This document shows, in pieces, positions 26,032-33,945 of a stretch of 64,000 bases of DNA (position 1 is the stretch's first letter; the number at the start of each line of letters is the position of its first letter). Source of the DNA: Hyphomicrobiales bacterium (GTDB lineage Bacteria > Pseudomonadota > Alphaproteobacteria > Rhizobiales > Rhizobiaceae); the NCBI GenBank assembly GCA_900471925.1, contig UCGV01000019.1, positions 124,001 through 188,000 on the forward strand, written 5' to 3'. A model generated the notes under the pieces. The model was given only the letters and a program-made list of their open reading frames with translations, made no database searches and was not told the origin of the DNA. Made by a program: the position numbers and the translations under genes.

Positions 26032-27168
26032 ATGAGTAAAATCAGCAGTAATTTCGACTCTGGCCGGATCAGGATAATTGACGAGACAGACTGGTCGGCA
26101 ATGCGGTTGGCAATCCTTCCCGACAGGGAAGGCTCCGACGAGTTTATGGGCTTTCATTTCGTCGCGACCGGGGCGAAAGGCAAGGATTGCAACTATACGC
26201 TCGAAGACGCCGGCAAGAGCCGTTGGTCCCGCGGCTTCAAGGACTACCGGATCGTCGCCTCCTACGATCGCAAGGATTGGTTCCGCATCCCCGCGACCTT
26301 CGATGGCTCTTCCCTTAAATGGAGCCACCGGCCCGAACAGGATCGCATTTCCTACGCCTATCATGCGCCCTATACCGAGACGGAAAGGTTTGCGCTGATC
26401 GAGCGCTGTGCGGCGAGCCCGCGCGCGCGCGTCGAAAGCCTCGGAAAGACCCTCGAAGGGCGCAGCATCGATCTCGTCACCGTTGGCGAGCCCGGTCCGG
26501 ACAAGAAGGTGTGCTGGGTTCTGGCACGCCAGCATCCGGGCGAGTCGATGACCGAATTTGCCGCCGAAGCACTTCTCGACCGCCTGATAGATGTCGCCGA
26601 CCCGCTATCGCAATCTCTGCTCAAGCGCGCCGTCTTCTACGTGGTGCCGAACATGAATCCCGATGGCAGCATCAAGGGATTCCACCGCTACAATGCCGGC
26701 TTCATAGATCTCAACCGCTCCTGGAGCAACACGACTGTCGAGAAGAGCCCGGAAACCTGGTTCGTGCGCGAGCGGATGCTGCAGACGGGCGTGCATTTCT
26801 GCTACGACATTCATGGCGACGAGAGCAACCATCACCCATGGCCGGTTCGGCCGGTCGGCGTGCCGTCCTGGTCGAACAAGCAGGCCGACCTTCTGAAGCG
26901 CTTCGAAGATGCATTGCTCGTTGCATCGCCGAACTACACGCCGGATCTGCCGAAGCCGAATTACGACCATGCACCCGGGACCGATCCGCTCAACATGGCC
27001 ATTTCCTGGACAGCCGAGACCTTTGGCTGCATCTCTTTCATCATCGAACTGCCGTTCCTCGACGACATATTCAATCCCGACGAACGAAACGGATGGTCGC
27101 CACGGCGGTCACGGCTCTTCGGTGCGGCATCGCTGGAGGCGCTGGCAGCGGTCGTGGACGATCTCTAG
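26032..27168 (+). CDS. M14-family zinc carboxypeptidase (cytosolic carboxypeptidase type)
   Basis: The 378-residue protein has an N-terminal beta-rich domain (~1-115) followed by an M14 peptidase domain. Zinc ligands are visible as RQHPGESMTE (HxxE) and YDIHGDE (His). The NPDGSIKGFHRYN and DLNRSW motifs form the substrate pocket typical of M14B/AGBL-like bacterial carboxypeptidases. A glutamate in FIIELPF is the candidate general base. There is no signal peptide. It likely trims peptides or glutamylated substrates in the cytoplasm. Its neighbours are a TetR regulator upstream and a peptide-type binding protein downstream. Confidence 0.87.
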   Translation: MSKISSNFDSGRIRIIDETDWSAMRLAILPDREGSDEFMGFHFVATGAKGKDCNYTLEDAGKSRWSRGFKDYRIVASYDRKDWFRIPATFDGSSLKWSHRPEQDRISYAYHAPYTETERFALIERCAASPRARVESLGKTLEGRSIDLVTVGEPGPDKKVCWVLARQHPGESMTEFAAEALLDRLIDVADPLSQSLLKRAVFYVVPNMNPDGSIKGFHRYNAGFIDLNRSWSNTTVEKSPETWFVRERMLQTGVHFCYDIHGDESNHHPWPVRPVGVPSWSNKQADLLKRFEDALLVASPNYTPDLPKPNYDHAPGTDPLNMAISWTAETFGCISFIIELPFLDDIFNPDERNGWSPRRSRLFGAASLEALAAVVDDL

Positions 27169-27176
27169 GCATTGAC

Positions 27177-27196
27177 CGGCCCCGGGGGCGGGGCCG
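27177..27196 (+). other. Intercistronic GC-rich stem-loop
   Basis: CGGCCCC pairs with GGGGCCG around GGGGGC, 8 bases after the carboxypeptidase stop. There is no T-run. It may reduce read-through or protect the upstream mRNA. Confidence 0.35.
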
Positions 27197-27309
27197 CACC
27201 GGCAACAATCAAAAATCGGGAAGTCGGCGGAACCGGGCAAAGCCGGGCTCGGACCACGCCGAAACAGGTACCGCGACTTCAACCATTACTGGATTACTGG
27301 GAGACATCG

Positions 27310-28905
27310 ATGTTTCAGAAAATAGCCCTTGCCGCAGCGCTTGCGCTCGCGCCGGCACTGGCGACGACCGCGAGCGCAAAAACCTTCGTCTACTGCTCTG
27401 AAGCCTCGCCTTCCGGCTTCGACCCGGCCCTGAGCACCAGCGGTACGACCTATGACGCTGTCGGTCAGACGATCTTCAACCGGCTGGTCGAGTTCAAGAA
27501 AGGTACGACGGAAGTCGCGCCGGCTTTGGCCGAAAGCTATCAGGTGTCGGATGACGGGCTGCAATATACGTTCAAGCTGCGCCCCAACGTGAAATTCCAG
27601 ACGACGGACTATTTTACGCCGACCCGAGACATGAACGCCGACGACGTGATCTTTTCGTTCGAGCGTCAGTGGAAGGCCGACAATCCCTGGCATCAATATA
27701 CCGGCGCTGCGACCTGGGAGTATTTCGAGGCGCTCGGGATGGGCGATCTCCTTCAGTCGATCGATAAGGTTGATGACATGACGGTACGCTTCACGCTGAA
27801 GCGAAAGGAAGCGCCGTTCATCGCCAATATCGCCACGCCCTTCGCATCGATCGTCTCCAAGGAATATGCCGACAAGCTGCAGGCCGAGGGCAAGATGGAG
27901 CAGATGAATCAGCTGCCTGTCGGAACTGGTCCCTTTGGGCTCGTCAACTACCAGCAGGACGCCGTGATCCGCTATAAGGCGAACGCCGGATACTGGGCCG
28001 GCAAGCCCAAGATCGATGACCTCGTCTTCGCGATCACGACCGACGCCGCTCAGCGCTACCAACGCCTGCTGGCCGGCGAATGCAACCTCATGTCCTATCC
28101 GAATGCCGCCGACGTTGCTGCCATGAAGGCGAACCCGGAACTGAAGGTTTCGGAGCAGGCCGGTCTCAACGTGTCGTTTCTCGCCTATAACACGATGCAG
28201 CCGCCGTTCGACAAGGCGGACGTCCGCCGCGCTCTGAATATGGCGATCAACAAGCAGGCGATCGTCGATGCCGTCTTCCAGGGGGCCGCAACCGTCGCGA
28301 AGAACCCGATCCCACCCGGCATGTGGTCTTACAACGATAGCATACAGGACGACAAATACGATCCGAAGGCCGCCAAGGCGGCGCTGGAAGCCGCCGGCGT
28401 CAAGGATCTGCAGATGAAGATCTGGGCGATGCCTGTCTCGCGCCCTTACATGCTGAATGCGCGCCGCGCCGCAGAACTCATGCAGGCCGATCTCGCCAAT
28501 ATCGGCGTGAAGGCTGACATCGTCACCTACGAATGGGCTGATTACCTTAAGCGGGTGAAAGCAACGGACCGCGACGGCGCGGTCATTCTCGGCTGGACCG
28601 GTGACAACGGCGACCCGGACAACTTTCTCGGTGCGATGCTGAGCTGTGATGCCGTTGGCAGCAACAACTGGGCTCAGTGGTGCAACAAGGAATTCAACGC
28701 CCTGATCACCAAAGCCAAGGAAACGACAGATCCTGCCGCCCGCACCAAGCTCTATGAAGAGGCACAGGTCGTATTCAAGCGCGAAGCGCCGTGGGATACG
28801 CTCGATCATTCACTCGCCGTCGTTCCCATGCGCAAGAATGTCGTGGGCTTCGTTCAGAGCCCGCTCGGCGCCTTCCAGTTCGACACCGTCGATCTTTCCG
28901 AGTAA
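27310..28905 (+). CDS. DppA-like dipeptide/oligopeptide ABC substrate-binding protein (orphan)
   Basis: The 531-residue protein has a signal peptide (MFQKIALAAALALAPALATT, cleavage near ASAK). It follows the DppA/SBP family 5 pattern: YCSEASPSGFDPALSTSG at the mature N-terminus, DVIFSFERQW, PFGLVNYQQ and the DPDNFLGAMLSC loop. It likely binds dipeptides or haem-like ligands in the periplasm. The start is the ATG at 27310, the only one with a proper signal sequence; an open frame extends upstream without a start signal. No permease or ATPase genes follow; a strong terminator does, so it must use a transporter encoded elsewhere. Confidence 0.9.
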   Translation: MFQKIALAAALALAPALATTASAKTFVYCSEASPSGFDPALSTSGTTYDAVGQTIFNRLVEFKKGTTEVAPALAESYQVSDDGLQYTFKLRPNVKFQTTDYFTPTRDMNADDVIFSFERQWKADNPWHQYTGAATWEYFEALGMGDLLQSIDKVDDMTVRFTLKRKEAPFIANIATPFASIVSKEYADKLQAEGKMEQMNQLPVGTGPFGLVNYQQDAVIRYKANAGYWAGKPKIDDLVFAITTDAAQRYQRLLAGECNLMSYPNAADVAAMKANPELKVSEQAGLNVSFLAYNTMQPPFDKADVRRALNMAINKQAIVDAVFQGAATVAKNPIPPGMWSYNDSIQDDKYDPKAAKAALEAAGVKDLQMKIWAMPVSRPYMLNARRAAELMQADLANIGVKADIVTYEWADYLKRVKATDRDGAVILGWTGDNGDPDNFLGAMLSCDAVGSNNWAQWCNKEFNALITKAKETTDPAARTKLYEEAQVVFKREAPWDTLDHSLAVVPMRKNVVGFVQSPLGAFQFDTVDLSE

Positions 28906-28943
28906 AGGAGTCGGCCTGATAAGTCCGCCATCAGGCCGATCAC

Positions 28944-28981
28944 CTTCCGGGATGCCGTGCAACGCGCTGGCATCCCGGAAG
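28944..28981 (+). terminator. Intrinsic terminator after the DppA-like gene
   Basis: A 13-bp stem, CTTCCGGGATGCC / GGCATCCCGGAAG, with a 12-base loop is followed by TCTGTTTATTG. A second smaller hairpin (TCGGCCTGA...TCAGGCCGA) lies just before it. Confidence 0.75.
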
Positions 28982-29028
28982 TCTGTTTATTGTATGGAAA
29001 TAGGCTCATTCAAAAGGGAGGATGAGGA

Positions 29029-29799
29029 TTGACCGAGACGAGTGCCGAGATTGCCGGCAAGCTTGTTGCCGAACATCGCGACGGGATCAACTTCCACAGG
29101 ATGGATGGAATAAACAATCTGGCCGATGCCTATCGGGTTCAGGCGGCCTACATTGCCGCGATCAGAAATGGCGATGAGACGGCTGGCTACAAGATCGGCC
29201 TCACATCGAAGCGCATGCAGGCGATGTGCGGTATCGATCAGCCGATTCATGGCACCATCTTCTCCCGCCGCGTCACCCAAAGCGGCGTGCACCTGCCGCT
29301 TGCGAATTATCATCATCTCGGTCTCGAATTCGAGATCTGCGTCCGGCTTGGCGATGACCTGTTGCCAGGTGGCGCACCCTTCACCCCCGAAAGCGCGGGA
29401 GCTGCCGTCGATGCAGTTGCGGCAGCGATCGAAATCGTCGATGACCGCAAGGCAGATTATAGCGTGCTGCACTGCGAGACATTGATTGCCGACAATTCCT
29501 GGAATGCAGGTGTCGTCCTTGGCGCGTTCGTCCCTCCGCCATCAGGGATGGAGGACGTAACTGGCGTCGCCTATCACGATGGCACGGAAATCGCACGCGG
29601 GCAGGGCGCTGATGTGCTTGGCCATCCGTTCGTGCCGCTCGCCTGGCTTGCAAACCATCTGGCCGCCGAAGGGCGGCATCTGCGCAAGGGCGATCTCGTC
29701 ATGACGGGCAGCATCGTGACCACCCGCTTCCCGGCCGGTCCCTTCACTTACCGCTTCGATGTCTCCGCAATCGGCAGCGTCGAGGTGAGCGGTAGCTGA
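29029..29799 (+). CDS. 2-keto-4-pentenoate hydratase / MhpD-like (FAH superfamily)
   Basis: The 256-residue protein has the signature of 2-oxopent-4-enoate hydratases and 4-oxalocrotonate decarboxylases: GYKIGLTSKRMQAMCGIDQP near residue 50, LEFEICVRLGDDL (metal-binding glutamates), VDDRKADY, and GDLVMTGSIVTTRFP near the C-terminus. These enzymes act on vinyl-pyruvate-like products of aromatic ring meta-cleavage. No ring-cleavage dioxygenase is nearby. It uses a TTG start, supported by GGGAGG about 8 bases upstream and by alignment of the N-terminus. Probably co-transcribed with the SDR gene 39 bases downstream. Confidence 0.86.
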   Translation: MTETSAEIAGKLVAEHRDGINFHRMDGINNLADAYRVQAAYIAAIRNGDETAGYKIGLTSKRMQAMCGIDQPIHGTIFSRRVTQSGVHLPLANYHHLGLEFEICVRLGDDLLPGGAPFTPESAGAAVDAVAAAIEIVDDRKADYSVLHCETLIADNSWNAGVVLGAFVPPPSGMEDVTGVAYHDGTEIARGQGADVLGHPFVPLAWLANHLAAEGRHLRKGDLVMTGSIVTTRFPAGPFTYRFDVSAIGSVEVSGS

Positions 29800-29838
29800 C
29801 CTGCAATTTCTGGAATGAACTGAAGAAAAGGCTGCGAT

Positions 29839-30573
29839 ATGGATCTCGGACTGTCAGGCAAATCGGCTCTCGTCATGGGCGCCTCGAAGGGGCTTGGATT
29901 TGCAGTTGCCAAGGAGCTTGTGGGGGAGGGCGCCAAGGTCGCCATCTGCGCACGCGATGAGGCAAGGGTCACGGACGCTGCGGCGAGGCTCGGCGCGACT
30001 GCACTTGTCGCAGACCTGCAGCAGCCTTCCGCTGGGCGCCGAGTGGTAGAACAGGCGATAGCAGAACTCGGGCAGATCGACATTCTCGTCGTCAATACGG
30101 GTGGGCCGCCGACCATGCCCTTTGAGAGCATCGGCTCCAGCGACTGGCGCAACGCCTTTGAAGGGCTGTTCGTCAGCGCGACCGATGCGATCGGTGCTGC
30201 CATCCCGGGGATGCGCGAACGAAACTGGGGGCGTATCCTGCTGGTGACTTCGATTGCCGCGAAGGAGCCGATCAATAATTTCACGATTTCCAATGCCTTG
30301 CGCGCTGGACTTCATGGATTGACGAAAACGTTGAGCCGCGAATTTGCGGCCGACGGCATTACCGTCAACGCCCTGATGCCCGGTTACACCATGACCGAAC
30401 GCCTGGCCGAAGCGAAGCTCGATCTGGAAAAGGTCACCGGTATGATCCCGATGCGCCGCATCGGACGCCCGGAAGAGTTCGCGGCTCTCGCAACATTCCT
30501 GGCCTCGGACCGGTCGGGCTACATCACCGGGCAGGCCGTCGCCTGCGATGGCGGAGCCTTGTGGTCCATCTAG
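29839..30573 (+). CDS. Atypical short-chain dehydrogenase/reductase lacking the YxxxK motif
   Basis: The 244-residue Rossmann protein has the cofactor motif GASKGLGFAVAKE near the N-terminus. An NTGG motif (VVNTGGPPTM) replaces NNAG. The catalytic segment reads SIAAKEPINNFTISNALRAG, so positions normally Tyr and Lys are Phe and Asn. The C-terminal GRPEEFAALATFLASDRSGY and ITGQAVACDGGALWSI parts are classical. This matches the known BKR-like subgroup that resembles 3-oxoacyl-ACP reductases but lacks the standard tetrad. Its reaction is unknown. It lies downstream of the hydratase in the same direction. Confidence 0.87.
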   Translation: MDLGLSGKSALVMGASKGLGFAVAKELVGEGAKVAICARDEARVTDAAARLGATALVADLQQPSAGRRVVEQAIAELGQIDILVVNTGGPPTMPFESIGSSDWRNAFEGLFVSATDAIGAAIPGMRERNWGRILLVTSIAAKEPINNFTISNALRAGLHGLTKTLSREFAADGITVNALMPGYTMTERLAEAKLDLEKVTGMIPMRRIGRPEEFAALATFLASDRSGYITGQAVACDGGALWSI

Positions 30574-30588
30574 CTTTTGCTTTTTCAA

Positions 30589-30607
30589 GGCCCGCGAACG
30601 GCGGGCC
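30589..30607. terminator. Stem-loop between convergent SDR and zntB genes
   Basis: GGCCCGC / GCGGGCC with loop GAACG, between two convergent genes; no clear T-run. Confidence 0.42.
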
Positions 30608-30657
30608 CTGAAAGCTGATCGCGATATGCCGGCACAACAATCGTCACCGTAAATCAC

Positions 30658-31686
30658 TCAGAGCCAGTTGATCCGCTTGAGGATCATCAGCGTCGCAACC
30701 GATGTGATGGCGACGAAGGCAACGATGATGATGAAGGCCCAGGTATCGTTGACGCCGGGGATGCCGCCGACATTCATGCCGAAGAGACCGGCAACCACGC
30801 TCGGTGGAAGCAGTAGGGCAGCAAGTGCGGCCAAGCGATTGGAATTGCGGGCAATCCGCTCGCTGATGACCGTGGACAAGTCATCATGAAGGATGCCGGT
30901 GCGATCGCGGATGGCGTCGAGATATTCGATGAAACGCATCAGCTTGTCGATGACCTCGCGAAAACGCAGCTTGTCGCGCTCCCGCAACCACGGTGCATCA
31001 TCATGCTCGATGCGGCTTAACGCGTCGCGCTGTGGGGCAAGATAGCGCCGAAGCTGAACGGAGTGGCGACGAAGCTGCTTCAAACGCTCGCGCACTTCGC
31101 TTGCCTCGCCATGAAAGATCAGATCATCAAGTTCGTCGACCTCTTCATCCATCGTATCGAGCACAGGCTCGAGGTCGCGGACGAGCTTTTCGCTGACGAG
31201 AGCAAGCAGTTCCCCCGTCTGCTTGGGGCCCTTGCCTTTGTCCAGGGCAAGGCGGATATCGCGGAGCGCGGTGATATAGTGACCGCTGTCGCGAAGGGTC
31301 ACCAGCCTGCGCTCATCCGCCCAGAGGTGAAGGGGAACGAGATCGATTTCGGCCGGCCCAGCTTCGGCGTCATCAGGCGGTGCCGCGCAGACCCCGCGAA
31401 GAATGATCAGCAGCCCATCATCGATGCTTTCAACACGCGGGCGGGACTCCTCCTCCAGCAAGGCATCGGCAACCAGGGGATCAAAGCCGCCTTTGGTTCT
31501 GATCCATTCGTCGGCCGCTGGATGATCCCGCTCGAAATGCAGCCAGACGACGCCGTCATCGGGCGTCCACCGACATACCGCTTCCATATCGAGAGTGCGG
31601 CAGCCGCCGTTTCCGTCCAGTAGCACGGCGAAACGCAAGCCCGGCTCGGCGCCGTAACTGGCAACGTTCACGAGCTGCTCCTGCAT
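30658..31686 (-). CDS. zntB: ZntB-like CorA-family metal transporter
   Basis: The 342-residue CorA-family protein has a large N-terminal cytoplasmic domain and two C-terminal membrane helices. The pore signature FGMNVGGIPG sits between them, and the short tail ends ILKRINWL, as in ZntB and CorA. ZntB transports zinc, probably by proton-coupled uptake. The start MQEQLVNVASY is supported by GGAGG 7 bases upstream; a TTG seven codons earlier is less likely. It is convergent with the SDR and divergent from the Gph-like gene. Confidence 0.88.
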   Translation of the reverse strand: MQEQLVNVASYGAEPGLRFAVLLDGNGGCRTLDMEAVCRWTPDDGVVWLHFERDHPAADEWIRTKGGFDPLVADALLEEESRPRVESIDDGLLIILRGVCAAPPDDAEAGPAEIDLVPLHLWADERRLVTLRDSGHYITALRDIRLALDKGKGPKQTGELLALVSEKLVRDLEPVLDTMDEEVDELDDLIFHGEASEVRERLKQLRRHSVQLRRYLAPQRDALSRIEHDDAPWLRERDKLRFREVIDKLMRFIEYLDAIRDRTGILHDDLSTVISERIARNSNRLAALAALLLPPSVVAGLFGMNVGGIPGVNDTWAFIIIVAFVAITSVATLMILKRINWL

Positions 31687-31946
31687 TGACAAACCTCCAC
31701 CCGCCAAAGTCCATCTCCCATGCGCTCAGTCGCAGATCAACAGCTTAGCGAGTCGCGGGCGGGCGGCAAGACGGTCAAATGTGGCGATTTCGACGATACA
31801 GGTTTCAAGCCTGGCTTTCCGTACTGTTGCCGTGGCATTACCCTTGCGCCGGATGATGTCTTTGAATCGATGGTTCGGACCCGGCATAGTCCGGCCTCTA
31901 AAACACCTGCAATAGCGATCTGCCGATTACAGCAAAAGGAATTCGC

Positions 31947-32600
31947 ATGACCTTGCCATCGGCCATTCTTCTTGACCTCGACGGAACCCTGATCGACTCG
32001 GAGCCGGGCATACTCTCGAGTTGCCGTGCCGCTCTTCGCGCTCTGGGACACGAAGCCGATCCGCAGATGGAGATTGCCTCGATCATCGGGCCACCGATGG
32101 AGGACGTGATGCGCTACCTTCTCGCGCAATTCGGGGACGACCGTGTGGCCGAAGGGGTCAATGCCTATCGCGAGGACTATGGCACACGCGGTCTGCTGCT
32201 CAGCGAGCTCTATGACGGTATCGCCGATGCACTCACCGAGATGCGGCAGGCGGGCGCGCATCTGTATCTTGCGACATCCAAGCGCTTGGTCTTCGCCAGG
32301 AGAATTCTGGAAAACAAGGCGCTCGATGGACATTTTACCGGGATCTACGGTTCCGTGCCCGGTGGCAACATCGATCACAAGCCGGAACTGCTTGCTCACA
32401 TTCTGACCGAGAATAATCTGTCCCCCGATCAATGCGTCATGGTGGGCGATCGGAAATTCGATATCGCGGGCGCCCACGCGAACAGGATGCGCGCTGCCGG
32501 CGTGCTATGGGGATACGGCGATCGGAGCGAGCTGGAGGCGGCGGGTGCCGATCTGCTGTTGAAGACGCCATCAGACTTGCCCGGTATCTCGTTCGGGTAG
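31947..32600 (+). CDS. HAD-superfamily phosphatase, phosphoglycolate phosphatase-like
   Basis: The 217-residue HAD hydrolase has motif I LLDLDGTLIDSE with the nucleophile and acid aspartates, motif II LATSKR, and motif IV MVGDRKFDIAGA. The cap is the helical type found in Gph and PpaX. The substrate may be 2-phosphoglycolate or another small phosphoester. A start at 31947 is reasonable, with AAAAGGA 6-7 bases upstream. It converges on the secretion adaptor gene, with only 4 bases between stops. Confidence 0.86.
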   Translation: MTLPSAILLDLDGTLIDSEPGILSSCRAALRALGHEADPQMEIASIIGPPMEDVMRYLLAQFGDDRVAEGVNAYREDYGTRGLLLSELYDGIADALTEMRQAGAHLYLATSKRLVFARRILENKALDGHFTGIYGSVPGGNIDHKPELLAHILTENNLSPDQCVMVGDRKFDIAGAHANRMRAAGVLWGYGDRSELEAAGADLLLKTPSDLPGISFG

Positions 32601-32604
32601 CGTT

Positions 32605-33945
32605 TTATTCCTCCCGGAAAGCTCGACTGAACTGATCCGTCAGCGGTTTGGACAGAAACGACATCGCTGTTCGCTCTTTCGTGGAGACGAAGACCTCGAC
32701 CGGCATGCCTGGAAGAAGCTTGTTTTCGCCAAGTCTTGCGAGTTCTGTCGCGGGCACTGCGACGTCTGCCAGATAGAATATCTGGCCAGTTGTCGGATCG
32801 GTGCTGGTTGCGGCAGAGACATAGGCGATGCTGCCGTCAAGTTCCGGCGTTGCCCGCTGGTTGAAGGCCGAGAAGCGCATTCTGGCTTCCTGTCCGATGA
32901 AAACCTGGTCGATATCGGTCGGGGAAAGCCTGGCCTCGATCTTCAGCGTAGCACCGGCGGGCACAAGCGTCAGAAGTTTTTCCGCCGGGGTGATGACCCC
33001 TCCGATCGTATGCACGAACAGCTCGTTCACCGTTCCCGACAGAGGTGCACGGATGTCGGTGCGCGACAGCCGGTCCTCGACAGCGACACGTCTTTCCCGC
33101 AATTCCGACAGTTTCGGCTCGACGACGCTCAGCTCACGCTGCGCCTCGGTGCGTGCCGCTTCATCAATAGCGATGATCTGAACCTGGATCTCGCTCATCC
33201 GCGCTCTCGATCGGGCGATATTGGCCTGTATCTCGCCGCTTTCGCCCGTCAACTTGGCGATTTCCCGATCGATGACATATTTGCGGGACGTATCGATGAG
33301 CTTCTTGTCGGCCAGGCCCTTTATCTTGCCATGTTCGATCTGAACAAGTTTCAGTTCGTCGGCCTTTGCGTCGTGCTGGGCGACAAGACCTTTCAGCTCC
33401 TCCTCGAGCTGCGAAATGCCGTATTGCAGCTGCTGTTTCTGGTTCTGCCGGTTGCGGCGATTTCCCTCGAACAGGCGGCGTTCACCGGATGAGATGAGAG
33501 GAAATTCGGCAACAAACGCAGGCGCAAAGACGATCTCCTCCTCGTTGTCCCGTTCGGCGATCAGCCGCGCCTGCCGTGCGGTCAACTCGACAAGCTGCGT
33601 CTTCACGATCGAAAGCTCGGCGCGCGTCTGGGCATCGTCAAGGCGTAACATGATTTGGCCTTTGCTGACGATATCACCCTCCTTCACAGCGATTTCGCTG
33701 ACTATCCCCCCGTCGCGATGCTGGATCGATTTCAGGTTTCGATCGACCTTGATGACCCCGGAGGCGATAATCGCTCCCCGCAATTGTGTCGTCGCGGCCC
33801 AGCCGCCGGCGCCTGCAAAGAGCAGCAGGCCGAGCGTGATGCCGGCAAAGATACGCGTTGCGACGGGAAACGTATTGTTCATCTCCGCCGGGAGTGATGG
33901 GCGATTTTTGAATTGTTCTTGCGACACGTTATCTCTCCCGCCCAT
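32605..33945 (-). CDS. HlyD/PrsE-family type I secretion adaptor
   Basis: The 446-residue membrane-fusion protein has one membrane helix (~30-52; IFAGITLGLLLFAGAGGWAA). The lipoyl-like half follows (IQHRDGGIVSEIAVKEGDIV), then a long coiled coil with Glu/Arg/Leu heptads (~105-290), the second half (IRAPLSGTVNELFVHTIGGV) and a C-terminal barrel (GMPVEVFVSTKERTAMSFL). The start ATG at 33945 overlaps the stop of the RTX gene by four bases. It is the third gene of a coupled exporter operon and would link the ABC protein to an outer-membrane channel. Confidence 0.9.
   Translation of the reverse strand: MGGRDNVSQEQFKNRPSLPAEMNNTFPVATRIFAGITLGLLLFAGAGGWAATTQLRGAIIASGVIKVDRNLKSIQHRDGGIVSEIAVKEGDIVSKGQIMLRLDDAQTRAELSIVKTQLVELTARQARLIAERDNEEEIVFAPAFVAEFPLISSGERRLFEGNRRNRQNQKQQLQYGISQLEEELKGLVAQHDAKADELKLVQIEHGKIKGLADKKLIDTSRKYVIDREIAKLTGESGEIQANIARSRARMSEIQVQIIAIDEAARTEAQRELSVVEPKLSELRERRVAVEDRLSRTDIRAPLSGTVNELFVHTIGGVITPAEKLLTLVPAGATLKIEARLSPTDIDQVFIGQEARMRFSAFNQRATPELDGSIAYVSAATSTDPTTGQIFYLADVAVPATELARLGENKLLPGMPVEVFVSTKERTAMSFLSKPLTDQFSRAFREE

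Noticed and set aside
27286..28809. Open frame of about 500 codons opposite the DppA-like gene
   Set aside because: Antisense shadow; the plus-strand protein has a signal peptide and family motifs.
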